A DNA stretch of 64,000 nucleotides from an uncultured Pelagibacteraceae bacterium (GTDB lineage Bacteria; Pseudomonadota; Alphaproteobacteria; Pelagibacterales; Pelagibacteraceae): contig CACBGU010000004.1 of the NCBI GenBank assembly GCA_902538885.1, positions 1 through 64,000 on the forward strand, in the 5' to 3' direction. Under the pieces are notes generated by a model that had not been told where the DNA came from, searched no databases, and saw nothing but the letters and a program-made list of their open reading frames with translations. Position numbers and translations under genes: made by a program. Of the stretch, positions 10,206 through 22,346 are shown piece by piece; the stretch's first letter is position 1, and each line of letters opens with the position of its first letter.

Positions 10206-11360
10206 ATGACGAAAAATAACCTAAAAGTAGTTAAATCTACTAAAGATCAAGAAATGGATGTTAAAGAAAAGAACAAAGCGTTAGACGCTGCGATAGCTCA
10301 AATTACAGATAATTTTGGAAAAGGCTCTGTAATGAAGCTGGGTGAAAAGAGAGCGATGGATATCGAGTCTGTTTCAACAGGTTCTTTAAGTCTTGACTTA
10401 GCTTTAGGTATTGGTGGATTACCAAAAGGAAGAATTATTGAAGTTTACGGACCAGAGTCATCTGGAAAAACAACGCTAGCATTACAAGTTGTTGCTGAAG
10501 CTCAAAAATCTGGTGGAATTTGTGCATTCGTTGATGCAGAACACGCATTAGATCCAGTTTATGCAAAAAAATTAGGTGTAAATACTGAAGAACTTTTAAT
10601 TTCACAGCCAGATACAGGTGAACAAGCATTAGAAATCGCTGATACACTAGTAAAATCAGGCTCTATTTCAGTAATTGTTATCGACTCTGTTGCAGCTTTA
10701 ACTCCAAAAGCTGAAATTGAAGGCGAGATGGGAGATCATCATGTTGGGCTTCAATCAAGATTAATGAGTCAGGCTTTAAGAAAATTAACAGGTTCAATTT
10801 CAAATACAAATACAATGATGATTTTTATTAACCAAATCAGAATGAAAATTGGAGTTATGTTTGGAAGTCCAGAGACAACATCAGGTGGTAATGCACTTAA
10901 GTTTTACTCATCTGTGAGAATGGATATTAGAAGAATTGGTGCTATCAAAGATAAAGATGAAATTATTGGTAACTCTACAAGAGTGAAGGTAGTTAAGAAT
11001 AAAGTAGCACCCCCATTTAAAGTTGTTGAATTTGACTTGATGTATGGAAGAGGAATTAGCAAGATGGGTGAATTAGTCGATCTTGGTTCTAAAGCAGATA
11101 TAATTGAAAAATCAGGTGCATGGTATGCTTACAAAGGTGAGAAGATTGGTCAAGGTAGAGAGAATGCTAAGACTTATCTAGCTCAAAATCCTAAAGTTGC
11201 TGCAGAAATTGAAATGGCAATTAGAGAAAAAGCAGGTGTGATTTCTAAGAAAATAGAAGGAAATCCAATCGATCCTGAAAAATTGGAAAAAGAAAAGAAA
11301 GTAGCTGAAAAAGAAGAAGCTGATAAAGCAGAAGCTACTCCTCCATCTAAAAAGAATTAA
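10206..11360 (+). CDS. recA: Recombinase RecA
   Basis: [63 protein letters not shown]. Confidence 0.98.
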   Translation: MTKNNLKVVKSTKDQEMDVKEKNKALDAAIAQITDNFGKGSVMKLGEKRAMDIESVSTGSLSLDLALGIGGLPKGRIIEVYGPESSGKTTLALQVVAEAQKSGGICAFVDAEHALDPVYAKKLGVNTEELLISQPDTGEQALEIADTLVKSGSISVIVIDSVAALTPKAEIEGEMGDHHVGLQSRLMSQALRKLTGSISNTNTMMIFINQIRMKIGVMFGSPETTSGGNALKFYSSVRMDIRRIGAIKDKDEIIGNSTRVKVVKNKVAPPFKVVEFDLMYGRGISKMGELVDLGSKADIIEKSGAWYAYKGEKIGQGRENAKTYLAQNPKVAAEIEMAIREKAGVISKKIEGNPIDPEKLEKEKKVAEKEEADKAEATPPSKKN

Positions 11361-11380
11361 TAGGTCATCTTTATTAATAA

Positions 11381-11407
11381 AAGGCGCTTAATTTAAGCGC
11401 CTTTTTT
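11381..11407 (+). terminator. Rho-independent terminator downstream of recA
   Basis: GGCGCTTAA-TTAAGCGCC hairpin followed by T6. Confidence 0.85.
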
Positions 11408-11453
11408 CCCTTCGATATCTAGACATAGAATAAAAAAGCTGTATTTTAAAAAT

Positions 11454-14120
11454 ATGGCAGACAAAACACTCAATGAAATAAGAAATACTTTCTTAAAGTA
11501 TTTTGAAAAGAACGATCACAAGATAGTAGAATCTAGTAATTTGGTTCCAAACAATGATCCTACATTGATGTTTGCCAACTCTGGAATGGTTCAGTTTAAG
11601 AATGTTTTCACAGGATTAGAAAAAAGAGATTATGTAAGAGCAACTACATCACAAAAATGTGTAAGGGCAGGTGGTAAGCATAACGATTTAGAGAATGTTG
11701 GTTACACACCAAGACACCATACATTTTTTGAAATGTTGGGAAACTTTTCTTTTGGTGATTACTTCAAAGAACAAGCAATCCATTATGCATGGAACTTAAT
11801 TACAAAAGATTTTGGAATAGATAAAAATAAACTTTATGTAACTGTATTTCATGAAGATGATGAGGCCTTTAATTTTTGGAAGAAAATAGCGGGTTTTAGC
11901 GATGATAGAATAATTAGAATTGCTACATCAGATAATTTTTGGTCAATGGGTGAGACAGGTCCTTGTGGACCGTGCTCTGAAATATTCTTTGATCATGGTG
12001 ATCATTTACCTGGAGGATTACCAGGCTCTAAAGATGAAGATGGAGATAGGTTTATAGAAATTTGGAACTTAGTATTCATGCAATTTGAACAAGTTACAAA
12101 AGATAAAAGAATAAATCTTCCAAAACCATCTGTTGATACTGGAATGGGACTTGAGAGAATTGCTGCTTTACTACAAGGCACTCATGATAATTATGAAACA
12201 GATCATTTTAAAAAAATAATTAACTCAGCATCTGAAATTGTAAAAGTTAAATCAGATAAATTTAATCTTTCAAGTTTTAGAGTTATAGCTGATCACTTAA
12301 GAGCAAGTTCATTTTTAATTGCTGAAGGAGTATTGCCATCTAATGAAGGAAGAGGGTATGTGCTTCGAAGAATTATGAGAAGAGGTATGAGACATTCTCA
12401 TTTATTAGGAGCTAAGGATCCAGTATTTTCAAAATTGTTTGATACCCTATTAAATGAAATGTCAGGAAATTATCCTGAACTAAAAAGAGCAGAATCTTTA
12501 ATTAAAGAAACTTTAAAGATGGAAGAAGAAAAATTTTTAGTTCTTTTAGATAGAGGAATTAAAATTTTAAATGATGAAATTTCTAAAATAGATAAAGTTT
12601 TACCAGGTGACATTGCCTTTAAACTTTATGAAACTTATGGTTTTCCAATTGATCTTACAGAAGATATTCTAAAATCGAAATCTTTAGAATTTGATAAAGA
12701 AAGATTTGGTGAGCTGATGAGAGAGAGTATTGAGCTTGCAAGAAAAAATTGGAAAGGATCTGGAGATAGTGCAGTCGAGCAAGTTTGGTATGGAGTTAAA
12801 GAAAAACATGGAGCTACAGAATTTTTAGGATATGAAAATGATCAAGCACAAGGAGTGATAAAATCACTTCTTAAAAACCACAAAGAGGTTGATACTTTAA
12901 ATGCTGGAGATGAAGGTATCATTGTTGTTAACCAAACCCCATTTTATGCTGAATCTGGAGGTCAAGTAGGGGATACAGGATTGATCTCTAAGGATGAATT
13001 TGAATTTGAAGTAACCGATGTTCAAAAAAAATTGGGAGATTTATTTGTTCATTACGGAAAAGTTAAAAAAGGCTCAATAAAGCTTGAACAAGATGTTGAA
13101 ATGAAAATCAATATTGAGAAAAGAAATGATACAAGAGCTTATCATTCAGCAACTCATTTATTACACGAATCTCTAAGACGAGTATTAGGTCCGCACGTTA
13201 CTCAAAAAGGATCTCTTGTTGAGCCAGAAAGGTTAAGATTTGATTTTAGCCATATGAAGCCAATTTCAGATGATGAGATGGTAAAAATAGAAAGTCATGT
13301 AAATGATATGATTTCTAAACAATCAGATGTAACTACAAGAATAATGACACCTAAAGAGGCAGTTGATAATGGAGCTTTAGCACTATTTGGTGAAAAATAT
13401 GGAGACGAAGTAAGAGTGTTATCAATGGGAGATGAAGGAGAAAAATATTTTTCAACTGAATTATGCGGTGGAACCCATGTAAAAAATACTGGTGATATTG
13501 GTAAATTTAAGATTATTAGCCAATCCTCAATTGCTGCAGGAGTTAGAAGAGTAGAGGCTTTAAGAGATAAGCAACTAGAGGACTACCTTAAAAATAAAGA
13601 GAAAATGTTAAATTTATCATCTGAAAAAGATGATGAACAAATTAATGAATTGAGCAAACAAATTTCAGCACTTGGTGGAAAGCCTAATTTAGATGAAACT
13701 GATAAAAAAGTTTTAATAAAAAATTTAAACAAACAGTTAGAAACATTATCTGTTAATTCAATATTACAAGATCAATCCAAAAATAAAGTTAACGATCAAG
13801 ATATTAATGGGGTGAAAGTAAGGTTTCAAAATGTTGAAGATCTTCCACCTAAAGAATTAAGAAAACTTGTAGACAAAGGTAAAAAAGAATTGAGTGAAGG
13901 TATTGTAATAGTTTTTGCAAGTAAAGATGACAAAGTTGGTATAGCTGTAGGTGTCACAGAAAAACTAACTGAAAAATTTGATGCTGTAAAATTTGTAAAA
14001 GCAGGTTCAGAAGTAATCGGTGGCAAAGGAGGCGGTGGAAGAAAAGACTTTGCTCAAGCTGGTGGTCAAGATCAATCCAAAATCAATGATGCTTTTGAAA
14101 AAATAAAATCTTTAATTTAA
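11454..14120 (+). CDS. alaS: Alanyl-tRNA synthetase
   Basis: [57 protein letters not shown]. Confidence 0.97.
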   Translation: MADKTLNEIRNTFLKYFEKNDHKIVESSNLVPNNDPTLMFANSGMVQFKNVFTGLEKRDYVRATTSQKCVRAGGKHNDLENVGYTPRHHTFFEMLGNFSFGDYFKEQAIHYAWNLITKDFGIDKNKLYVTVFHEDDEAFNFWKKIAGFSDDRIIRIATSDNFWSMGETGPCGPCSEIFFDHGDHLPGGLPGSKDEDGDRFIEIWNLVFMQFEQVTKDKRINLPKPSVDTGMGLERIAALLQGTHDNYETDHFKKIINSASEIVKVKSDKFNLSSFRVIADHLRASSFLIAEGVLPSNEGRGYVLRRIMRRGMRHSHLLGAKDPVFSKLFDTLLNEMSGNYPELKRAESLIKETLKMEEEKFLVLLDRGIKILNDEISKIDKVLPGDIAFKLYETYGFPIDLTEDILKSKSLEFDKERFGELMRESIELARKNWKGSGDSAVEQVWYGVKEKHGATEFLGYENDQAQGVIKSLLKNHKEVDTLNAGDEGIIVVNQTPFYAESGGQVGDTGLISKDEFEFEVTDVQKKLGDLFVHYGKVKKGSIKLEQDVEMKINIEKRNDTRAYHSATHLLHESLRRVLGPHVTQKGSLVEPERLRFDFSHMKPISDDEMVKIESHVNDMISKQSDVTTRIMTPKEAVDNGALALFGEKYGDEVRVLSMGDEGEKYFSTELCGGTHVKNTGDIGKFKIISQSSIAAGVRRVEALRDKQLEDYLKNKEKMLNLSSEKDDEQINELSKQISALGGKPNLDETDKKVLIKNLNKQLETLSVNSILQDQSKNKVNDQDINGVKVRFQNVEDLPPKELRKLVDKGKKELSEGIVIVFASKDDKVGIAVGVTEKLTEKFDAVKFVKAGSEVIGGKGGGGRKDFAQAGGQDQSKINDAFEKIKSLI

Positions 14121-15326
14121 TTTCTTTTTAAGATTACCATCAATTTCATCTAAAAACTGATTGGTAGTTAAAAACTTACTGTTCGGTCCAACAAGAATTG
14201 CTAAATCTTTTGTCATAGATCCACTTTCAACACATTCAATACAAACTTTTTCTAAAGTTTGTGCAAATTTGATTAGTTCTTCATTACCATCTAATTTACC
14301 TCTATGAGCCAATCCTCTAGTCCAAGCAAAAATTGATGCGATAGGGTTGGTTGAAGTTTCTTTTCCTTGTTGATGCATTCTATAATGTCTAGTTACTGTT
14401 CCGTGAGCAGCTTCTGCTTCCATTACTTTTCCATCTGGAGTTAATAATGTACTTGTCATTAATCCTAAAGATCCATAACCTTGTGCCATAGTATCTGATT
14501 GCACATCTCCATCATAATTTTTGCAAGCCCAAATATATTTTCCACTCCACTTCATTGCACATGCAACCATGTCATCAATTAGTCTGTGTTCGTAAGTTAA
14601 ATTATTTTTTTCAAATTCACTTTTATATTCTTTGTCAAAAATTTCTTGGAAAATATCTTTAAATCTTCCATCATATTGTTTTAGAATTGTATTTTTAGTA
14701 GACATATAAACAGGCCATTTTTTAATTAACCCGTAACTGAAACAAGATCTTGCAAAGTCTTCAATAGACTTATCTAAATTGTACATTGATAAAGCCACAC
14801 CAGGACCTGTAAAATTAAATACTTCATATTTAATTTCATCTTTCCCATCTTCTGATGTCCACTTCACTTCCATTTTTCCTTTTCCAGGAACTTTAAAATC
14901 TGTTGCTCTATATTGATCGCCAAATGCATGTCTTCCAATAATCACTGGATCGGTCCAAGAGGGAACAAGTTTTGGAATATTTTTACAAATAATTGGTTCT
15001 CTAAATACTGTTCCTCCAATAATATTTCTTATGGTTCCGTTTGGAGATCTCCACATTTTTTTTAGATCAAATTCTTCTACTCTCGCTTCATCAGGGGTAA
15101 TTGTTGCACACTTTATTCCAACACCAATTTTTTTAATAGCGTTCGCAGAGTCGATCGTAATCTGATCACCAGTATTATCTCTGCTTTTCATGCCTAAATC
15201 GTAATATTCAATACCAAGATCTAAATATGGGAGGATTAGTTTGTTTTTAATAAACTCCCATATAATACGAGTCATTTCATCGCCATCCAGCTCTGCAACT
15301 GGGTTTTTTACCTTGATTTTGCTCAT
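14112..15326 (-). CDS. icd: NADP-dependent isocitrate dehydrogenase
   Basis: [64 protein letters not shown]. Confidence 0.96.
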   Translation of the reverse strand: MSKIKVKNPVAELDGDEMTRIIWEFIKNKLILPYLDLGIEYYDLGMKSRDNTGDQITIDSANAIKKIGVGIKCATITPDEARVEEFDLKKMWRSPNGTIRNIIGGTVFREPIICKNIPKLVPSWTDPVIIGRHAFGDQYRATDFKVPGKGKMEVKWTSEDGKDEIKYEVFNFTGPGVALSMYNLDKSIEDFARSCFSYGLIKKWPVYMSTKNTILKQYDGRFKDIFQEIFDKEYKSEFEKNNLTYEHRLIDDMVACAMKWSGKYIWACKNYDGDVQSDTMAQGYGSLGLMTSTLLTPDGKVMEAEAAHGTVTRHYRMHQQGKETSTNPIASIFAWTRGLAHRGKLDGNEELIKFAQTLEKVCIECVESGSMTKDLAILVGPNSKFLTTNQFLDEIDGNLKKKLN

Positions 15327-15402
15327 TAAATAAAAATTATCTTATTAATTGAATTTGATCGTTTTATATACATATTAATCGAAAATTAGCAAATAGAAGA
15401 AT

Positions 15403-16050
15403 ATGTTTAGTAAGATATTTCCAAAGATTCACACAGAAGGATACAAGTTTATAGTCATAGCTGTATTCATAACTATCATTTTACTAATTATTAATAATTT
15501 TTTAGGATTAATAGGAATATTGCTGACTGTTTGGGTTTATTATTTTTTTAGAGATCCAGAAAGAACAATTATAGGAGATGATAGTTACCTAGTAAGCCCT
15601 GCAGATGGAGAAGTGATTAAAGTTGAAGAGGTAGATGGTCCAAAAGAACTTGGACTAGAAAATAAAAAATTTAAAAAAATAAGTATTTTTATGAATGTCT
15701 TTGATTGTCATGTTAACAGAACACCATGCTCAGGTATTGTTGAAGATATTTTATATAAACCAGGAAAGTTTTTAAATGCATCTTTAGATAAAGCAAGCGA
15801 AGACAACGAGAGAAATTATTATAAAATTAAAGATAAGCATGGGAATGATATTGTAGTCGTTCAAATCGCAGGATTAGTTGCAAGAAGAATAGTGTGCGAA
15901 ACAAATAAAAATCAGGAATTAAATCAAGGTGATAGAATTGGGATGATTAGATTTGGTAGTAGAGCAGACGTTTATTATGAAAATTATGAACCACTAGTTA
16001 AAGTTGGTCAAACAGCAATTTCAGGAGAGACACTGCTGGCTAAAAATTAA
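15403..16050 (+). CDS. psd: Phosphatidylserine decarboxylase
   Basis: FFRDPERTI, VSPADGEV, FMNVFDCHVNRTPCSG, RFGSRADVY (GS cleavage site). Confidence 0.94.
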   Translation: MFSKIFPKIHTEGYKFIVIAVFITIILLIINNFLGLIGILLTVWVYYFFRDPERTIIGDDSYLVSPADGEVIKVEEVDGPKELGLENKKFKKISIFMNVFDCHVNRTPCSGIVEDILYKPGKFLNASLDKASEDNERNYYKIKDKHGNDIVVVQIAGLVARRIVCETNKNQELNQGDRIGMIRFGSRADVYYENYEPLVKVGQTAISGETLLAKN

Positions 16051-16053
16051 TTT

Positions 16054-16863
16054 ATGGAACAGCCAAAAAACAATTTAAAAATTGTTACAGATAAAAAAAC
16101 TAACGCAAGAGTGATTTTACCTAACATGCTAACTCTTATTGGAGTTTGTATAGGTTTGTCATCAATAAGATTTGCATTAGATGGAAAATTTGAATTTGCA
16201 ATTATTGCAATTATGTTTGCTGCTCTTATAGATGGATTAGATGGAAGAATAGCAAGATTAATTAAAGGGACATCAAAAGTTGGTAAAGAGCTAGATTCTT
16301 TAACAGACATGATAAGTTTTGGAGTAGCCCCAGCATTTATTATGTATTTCTGGAAACTAAATACATTAGGAAGATTTGGTTGGTTGCTATGTTTAATATA
16401 TGTAATTTGTGTTGCATTGCGTTTAGCTCGTTTCAACGTAAATACAGGTCAAGCACCTTCTTGGAGAGATAATTTTTTTGAAGGAGTTCCATCACCTGCA
16501 GGAGGTATTTTAGTTCTAACTCCATTAATTTTTAGTCTTACAAGCTTCGATTTTATAAATATAAATTATGACATTGTTGTTCCAGTTTTTTTTATTGCAA
16601 CATCTCTATTATTGATCAGTAAATTTCCAAGTTATTCATTTAAAAAAATCGTAATTCAAAGAAAAGCAACCATTTTTCTTTTATTTGGAATAGTTTTATT
16701 TTTTGGATTACTTTTAATATATCCATTTAACGTTATATCTATTAGTGCAATTATATACTTAGGTATGCTTCCAATTAGTTTTTTTCATTATCAAAAATTA
16801 AAAAAACAAAACGAAGATCAGAATTATAAAGATGAAGATGATGATCTTGAAGATATTTTGTGA
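16054..16863 (+). CDS. pssA: CDP-diacylglycerol-serine O-phosphatidyltransferase
   Basis: DGLDGRIARLIKGTSKVGKELDSLTDMISFG CDP-alcohol phosphotransferase motif; next to psd. Confidence 0.94.
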   Translation: MEQPKNNLKIVTDKKTNARVILPNMLTLIGVCIGLSSIRFALDGKFEFAIIAIMFAALIDGLDGRIARLIKGTSKVGKELDSLTDMISFGVAPAFIMYFWKLNTLGRFGWLLCLIYVICVALRLARFNVNTGQAPSWRDNFFEGVPSPAGGILVLTPLIFSLTSFDFININYDIVVPVFFIATSLLLISKFPSYSFKKIVIQRKATIFLLFGIVLFFGLLLIYPFNVISISAIIYLGMLPISFFHYQKLKKQNEDQNYKDEDDDLEDIL

Positions 16864-17774
16864 TGAAAAAAAATGTTATTGTATCATTAGCTGATTCAAA
16901 TTATTTCCCTTTATTAAATGAGTTAATAGATTCTATAAAAAGATTTAAAGAGAGCTCTGAAGTTGCAATATGTATTTTGGATGCTGGTCTATCAGAGGAT
17001 CAAAAGACTGAATTATCATTAAAAGTAGATGAAATAAAATCAGCAGAGTGGGATATAAAAGTTCCAGATAGTAAGATTAAAGGGCGTGAATGGTTGAAGA
17101 GTCAAGTATCCAGGGCCTTTTTACCCAAATATTTTCCAAGCTATGAAAAATATTTATGGATTGATTGTGATGCTTGGGTCAATGATTGGCAATCAGTTGT
17201 GCTTTATTTTAAAGCGTGTGAGAATGGTAAATTAGGAATTACACAAACTATTGGACCAGGTTACAAGATTACATCTAGAGTAAATTGGGTTTTTGGAAAA
17301 CTAGCAATTATTAAATCTCAAAATTTTAAACACGCAATAAAATCCAATATTAGTTTAGAAAAAGCTAGAAAGTTAGCCTTTGCTCCTCATATTAATATTG
17401 GTGTTTTTTCATTAGAAAAAAATTCAATGTGTTGGAATTCATGGCAGGAAAACTTAAAGCAAACACTTAAAGGCGGAGAAATATTTGGCTCTGAACAATT
17501 AGCGATGAATATGTCTGTTTATGTTGATAACGTCGAAACTGAATTTCTTCCTTTAAACTGTAATTGGATTACTAGTAATCTTTTGCCGAAGTTTGATGAG
17601 GATAAAGATACATGGGTAGAGCCTTATTTACCTAACTATAAAATTGGAATCATGCATTTAGCGGCTGGTATCTGGAAAGATAACGAAGATATGAGATTAA
17701 ACAAGAATATTAAAATAGATATTCAAACTCTTACAGGTAAAATTTTAAATAAAAGTTTAAGATTTAATAATTAA
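16860..17774 (+). CDS. Putative glycosyltransferase (GT8-like)
   Basis: YLWIDCDAWVND DxD-type motif; C-terminal IMHLAAG. Confidence 0.5.
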   Translation: MMKKNVIVSLADSNYFPLLNELIDSIKRFKESSEVAICILDAGLSEDQKTELSLKVDEIKSAEWDIKVPDSKIKGREWLKSQVSRAFLPKYFPSYEKYLWIDCDAWVNDWQSVVLYFKACENGKLGITQTIGPGYKITSRVNWVFGKLAIIKSQNFKHAIKSNISLEKARKLAFAPHINIGVFSLEKNSMCWNSWQENLKQTLKGGEIFGSEQLAMNMSVYVDNVETEFLPLNCNWITSNLLPKFDEDKDTWVEPYLPNYKIGIMHLAAGIWKDNEDMRLNKNIKIDIQTLTGKILNKSLRFNN

Positions 17775-18386
17775 TTGAAAAAAAATAAAATTTCCAAGAA
17801 CTGGGTTAATAAGCAGCGCAGGGATATCTATGTAAGACAATCTAAAGTAGATGGGTATCGCGCCAGATCAGCTTACAAATTAATTGAAATTGATGAAAAA
17901 TTTAAAATTTTTAAAGGTGGATTATCAGTAATTGATATTGGTGCAGCTCCAGGAAGCTGGTCACAATATGCTCTCAAAACAGCTAAAAGTGGAAAATTGA
18001 TATCTATAGACTTAAAAAAAATGGAACCCATAGGTAATAGTGTTCAAATCCAAGGAGATTTTACTGAAGAAAAAACTCAAGAAGTAATTAAAAAACATAT
18101 AAATGGCAAAGTTGATGTCGTAATGTCAGACATGGCCGTAGATACAACTGGTATTAAAAATATTGATTCAATACAAACTGGAGAGCTGTGTAAAGAGGCA
18201 ATGTTTTTTGCAAAAGATTTAATGAAAGAAAATGGATATTTTATTTCAAAAATTTTTATGGGAGGAACATTTAACGAAATCGTCGCAGAGGGAAAAAAAT
18301 ATTTTAAAGAAGTTAAGGTTTTTAAACCAAAATCAAGCAGAAAAGATTCAAAAGAAAGTTTTATAATTTGTAGAAAAATCCGATAG
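17775..18386 (+). CDS. rlmE: 23S rRNA 2'-O-ribose methyltransferase RlmE/FtsJ (TTG start)
   Basis: YRARSAYKLIEID, VIDIGAAPGSWSQYA, VVMSDMAVDTTG. Confidence 0.93.
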   Translation: MKKNKISKNWVNKQRRDIYVRQSKVDGYRARSAYKLIEIDEKFKIFKGGLSVIDIGAAPGSWSQYALKTAKSGKLISIDLKKMEPIGNSVQIQGDFTEEKTQEVIKKHINGKVDVVMSDMAVDTTGIKNIDSIQTGELCKEAMFFAKDLMKENGYFISKIFMGGTFNEIVAEGKKYFKEVKVFKPKSSRKDSKESFIICRKIR

Positions 18387-18423
18387 AGACTTTTAATTTA
18401 AAAGGAATCGTATATAAAAGATT

Positions 18424-19500
18424 ATGGTTCCTATAAAAGAAGCACTTACCTTTGATGATGTTACATTAGCTCCAAAGTATTCAGAAATATTACCTTCTGA
18501 TGCAGACACTACTGTATCTTTAACAAAGCATTTGAAACTTAAAATTCCACTTTTATCATCTGCAATGGATACTGTCACTGAGAGTAGAATGGCAATAGCT
18601 ATAGCTAAAGCTGGAGGTATTGGAGTAATTCATAGAAACCTTGATATAAAAAAACAACTATCAGAGATAAAAAAAGTAAAAAAACAAAAATTAATTGTTG
18701 GAGCAGCTGTAGGTGCAGCACCAAATGAATTTACCAGAGCTAAAGAAATAATTAAAGAAGGTGTAGATTTAATCGTAGTAGACACAGCACATGGCCATAC
18801 AAAGAAAGTTGCCGAAATAATTAAATATATAAAAAAAATAAAAACTAACAAAATTGCTTTGTGCGCAGGAAATATTGCAACACCAGAAGCTGCAAAATTC
18901 CTAATAAAGTTAGGAGTAGATATAATTAAAATTGGTATAGGTCCAGGTTCTATTTGTACAACAAGACTGGTTGCTGGAATAGGAGTTCCTCAATTAAGCG
19001 CAATTTTAGCTGTAAGAAGTGGTTTAAAAAACAAAAATGTTAAAATAATTTCAGATGGTGGAATAAAATATTCTGGTGATTTAGCAAAAGCTTTTGCTGC
19101 AGGAGCAGATGCTGTAATGATCGGTTCGTTATTTGCAGGTACAAACGAAACTCCAGGGAAATTAATTAAAAAAAATGGACAGCTTTTCAAGAGCTTTAGA
19201 GGAATGGGTTCTGTTGGAGCTATGAATAAAGGGTCAGCCGATAGATACTTTCAAAAAAAACAAAAAGACTCCTCAAAATATGTGCCTGAAGGTGTTGAAG
19301 GTTTTGTAAAATATAAAGGAGATGTTGGGAGTATTATTTATAAATTAATTGGTGGATTGAAATCTTCTATGGGCTATCTTGGATCAAAAACAATCATTAA
19401 ATTAAGAAATAAACCACAATTTGTGAAAATTACAAAAGCTGGATTTTATGAAAGTATGGTTCATAATGTAGATGTGGTAAAAAACGATAGTAAATATTAA
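18424..19500 (+). CDS. guaB: IMP dehydrogenase lacking the CBS (Bateman) insert
   Basis: [47 protein letters not shown]; only 358 aa. Confidence 0.93.
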   Translation: MVPIKEALTFDDVTLAPKYSEILPSDADTTVSLTKHLKLKIPLLSSAMDTVTESRMAIAIAKAGGIGVIHRNLDIKKQLSEIKKVKKQKLIVGAAVGAAPNEFTRAKEIIKEGVDLIVVDTAHGHTKKVAEIIKYIKKIKTNKIALCAGNIATPEAAKFLIKLGVDIIKIGIGPGSICTTRLVAGIGVPQLSAILAVRSGLKNKNVKIISDGGIKYSGDLAKAFAAGADAVMIGSLFAGTNETPGKLIKKNGQLFKSFRGMGSVGAMNKGSADRYFQKKQKDSSKYVPEGVEGFVKYKGDVGSIIYKLIGGLKSSMGYLGSKTIIKLRNKPQFVKITKAGFYESMVHNVDVVKNDSKY

Positions 19501-19940
19501 TGAATAAATTTTTAAAATTAATAGGATTAATACTTTTAACAGCTTCTTTTAACAGCACGTCTTTTAGTAAAGAAAATTTTTTTAATGAAGCTTTAGAACT
19601 GTTTAAAAAAGAAAAATATGAAGATGCGCGTTTTCTATTTGAGAGAAATATTGTTTTTAATCCAAAAGATGCAAACTCATATTTATATTTAGCAAAAATT
19701 TATAACCAAGAAGAAAATCAAAGAAAAGAAGAATACAATTTAGAAACAACACTTTTAATTGAGCCAGACAATGAAGAAGCTTTATTAATGTTAATGAAAA
19801 TTGCTTTAGAAAAATCTAATTATGAAAAAGTCAAAGATCTTTCAGATAAGTTTGTAAAAGTTTGTAAAAATTTATGTGATGAAAACAAAGATATTCAAGA
19901 GTCATTAAAAAATATAGAACCTGAAAATAATGAGTCTTGA
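19500..19940 (+). CDS. Exported TPR-repeat protein
   Basis: Signal peptide; [38 protein letters not shown] repeats. Confidence 0.7.
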   Translation: MNKFLKLIGLILLTASFNSTSFSKENFFNEALELFKKEKYEDARFLFERNIVFNPKDANSYLYLAKIYNQEENQRKEEYNLETTLLIEPDNEEALLMLMKIALEKSNYEKVKDLSDKFVKVCKNLCDENKDIQESLKNIEPENNES

Positions 19941-21492
19941 TCAAAATCTTAATAAAATCTTAATAATAGATTTTGGTTCACAATTTACTCAATTAATTGC
20001 AAGAAGAGTAAGAGAATTAGGTGTGTTTTCAGAAATAGTTAGTCACAAAAAAATCAAACTAAAAGACATAAATAACAGTATTAAAGGAATAGTATTATCT
20101 GGCGGTCCATTAAATGTTTATCAAATAAATAAATATTCATTTGATAAAAAAATTTTACAACTTGATGTACCAGTTCTTGGAATATGTTTTGGTCATCAAA
20201 TTTTATCAAAACTTAATGGCGGAAGGGTAAAACAATCTAAACATAGAGAATTTGGTTTAGCTAATGTTTATAAAAAGAATAACAGTATTTTAACAACTAA
20301 TTTTTTTGGAAACAAAAAATCCAAACAAGTTTGGATGAGCCATGCTGATCAAGTTTCAAAATTGCCTAAGAATTTTAAAGTTGTAGCATCAAGCACTAAT
20401 TCAAAATTTGCAATTGTTGAAAATAAAATAAAAAAATATTATGGCGTACAATTTCACCCAGAGGTAACTCATACCGAGAATGGAAGGAAATTAATAAGTA
20501 ATTTCATTTTTTTAATTTGTAAAATCAAAGAAAATTGGTCTTCTAAGGATCAAAAAAATCAGCTTGTTAAAGATGTTAGAAAACAAGTTGGAAACAATAA
20601 AGTTATTTGCGCTTTATCAGGAGGTGTAGATAGTAGTGTAGTTGCTCAATTACTTAATAAAGCTATTGGTAAAAAACTTTATTGTATTTTTGTAAACACA
20701 GGCCTTTTAAGAAAAAATGAAGAAGTACAGGTAGTTCAAACTTTTAAGAAGCGTTTAAAAATGAATTTAATTTATGTAAATGCTGAAAAGGAATTCTTAA
20801 AAAAATTAAAAAATGTTTCTGATCCAGAAAAAAAAAGAAAAATAATTGGTAATTTATTTATCAAAATATTTGAGCGATACGCTAAGAAAATTAAAAATGT
20901 TAAATTTTTAGCTCAGGGCACTCTTTATCCAGACTTGATTGAAAGTAAATCAGTTACTGGAAGTCAAACTTCTAAAATTAAATCACATCATAATGTTGGT
21001 GGCTTACCAAAAAAAATGAATTTAAAATTAGTAGAACCACTAAAATTCTTATTTAAGGATGAGGTAAGAAAATTAGGATTAGAGTTAAATTTAAGTAAAG
21101 AAATTATTTCAAGACATCCTTTTCCTGGACCAGGTTTAGCTATTCGAATGCCAGGCATTATAACTAATGAAAAAATTAAAATTTTAAAAGAAGCTGATTA
21201 TTACTTTATTCAAGCTTTAAAAGATCAAGGTCTTTATCATAAGATTTGGCAAGCTTATGCAGCATTACTTCCAGTAAAAACAGTGGGTGTTATGGGAGAT
21301 AATCGAACCTATGAATATTTATGTTTATTAAGAGCAATTACTTCTGAAGATGGAATGACAGCGGACTATTATGAGTTTAAAAAGTCTTTTATGCAAACTA
21401 TATCAAATAAAATAGTTAACAGCATAAGGGGTATAAACAGAGTAGTGTATGATGTTACTTCTAAACCACCTAGCACTATTGAATTAGAGTAG
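19930..21492 (+). CDS. guaA: GMP synthase (glutamine-hydrolysing)
   Basis: [61 protein letters not shown]. Confidence 0.97.
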   Translation: MSLDQNLNKILIIDFGSQFTQLIARRVRELGVFSEIVSHKKIKLKDINNSIKGIVLSGGPLNVYQINKYSFDKKILQLDVPVLGICFGHQILSKLNGGRVKQSKHREFGLANVYKKNNSILTTNFFGNKKSKQVWMSHADQVSKLPKNFKVVASSTNSKFAIVENKIKKYYGVQFHPEVTHTENGRKLISNFIFLICKIKENWSSKDQKNQLVKDVRKQVGNNKVICALSGGVDSSVVAQLLNKAIGKKLYCIFVNTGLLRKNEEVQVVQTFKKRLKMNLIYVNAEKEFLKKLKNVSDPEKKRKIIGNLFIKIFERYAKKIKNVKFLAQGTLYPDLIESKSVTGSQTSKIKSHHNVGGLPKKMNLKLVEPLKFLFKDEVRKLGLELNLSKEIISRHPFPGPGLAIRMPGIITNEKIKILKEADYYFIQALKDQGLYHKIWQAYAALLPVKTVGVMGDNRTYEYLCLLRAITSEDGMTADYYEFKKSFMQTISNKIVNSIRGINRVVYDVTSKPPSTIELE

Positions 21493-21514
21493 TTTTTAAT
21501 TATAAATTAACATT

Positions 21515-21934
21515 ATGAAATATTTACACACAATGATTAGAGTTAAAGACGTGGATGAGTCTTTAAGATTTTTCTGCGAAGGGCTTGGTTTAAAAGAAAC
21601 TAGAAGAATGGAAAATGAAAAAGGAAGATTTACATTAATTTTTCTTGCAGCACCAAATGATGAAAAAGCAGAAATAGAATTAACATATAATTGGGATGGT
21701 GATGAGCTTGGAGAAGGTTCAAGAAATTTTGGTCATCTTGCCTATAGAGTAGATAACATTTATGAAACTTGTCAAAGATTAATGGACATGGGCTACACGA
21801 TTAATAGACCTCCAAGAGATGGTCATATGGCTTTTGTTAGATCACCAGACAAAATCTCAATTGAAATACTTCAAGAAGGAAATTTAGAACCCAAAGAGCC
21901 TTGGGCCTCAATGGAGAATACTGGTATCTGGTAA
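21515..21934 (+). CDS. gloA: Lactoylglutathione lyase (glyoxalase I)
   Basis: HTMIRVKDVDESLRFFCEGLGLKE, FGHLAYRVDNIY. Confidence 0.88.
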   Translation: MKYLHTMIRVKDVDESLRFFCEGLGLKETRRMENEKGRFTLIFLAAPNDEKAEIELTYNWDGDELGEGSRNFGHLAYRVDNIYETCQRLMDMGYTINRPPRDGHMAFVRSPDKISIEILQEGNLEPKEPWASMENTGIW

Positions 21935-21944
21935 TATTTTTCTA

Positions 21945-22346
21945 ATGTGGATTGCTAAGTTTAACAAACCATACAAGGAAAAAATTAAAAAATTAACTTT
22001 TAATTTTGCAGATATTAAGAAAGGTGAAACGATGCTAGTTTCATCTCCAAGTTCAATAGCAAAATATATTCATAAAATTCCTAAAGGTAAAAAAAAGACA
22101 GTTATTGAAATGAGAGAAGCTTTAGCCAAAAAAGCCAAAGCTAACAAAACGTGCCCAGTATCTACAGGGATTTTTTTAAGAATTGCTATAGAGGCATCAT
22201 TAGAGGAACAAATTAAAAAAAAAACTAAAAAACCAAAACTTCCTTTTTGGAGAATTATTGACGAAAAATCTCCTATTGCAAAGAAACTATCTATATCTAA
22301 AAAGCTTCTGAAAGCTTATAAGAACCAAGAATTTATAAATGAGTAA
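21945..22346 (+). CDS. Conserved hypothetical protein (weak MGMT-like resemblance in the C-terminus)
   Basis: Intact ORF between gloA and panB; TCPVSTGIFLRIAIE and LPFWRIIDEKSPIAKKLS. Confidence 0.6.
   Translation: MWIAKFNKPYKEKIKKLTFNFADIKKGETMLVSSPSSIAKYIHKIPKGKKKTVIEMREALAKKAKANKTCPVSTGIFLRIAIEASLEEQIKKKTKKPKLPFWRIIDEKSPIAKKLSISKKLLKAYKNQEFINE

Noticed and set aside
16047-16436. Minus-strand 129-aa ORF over pssA
   Set aside because: Antisense to pssA, which has a clear CDP-alcohol phosphotransferase motif.
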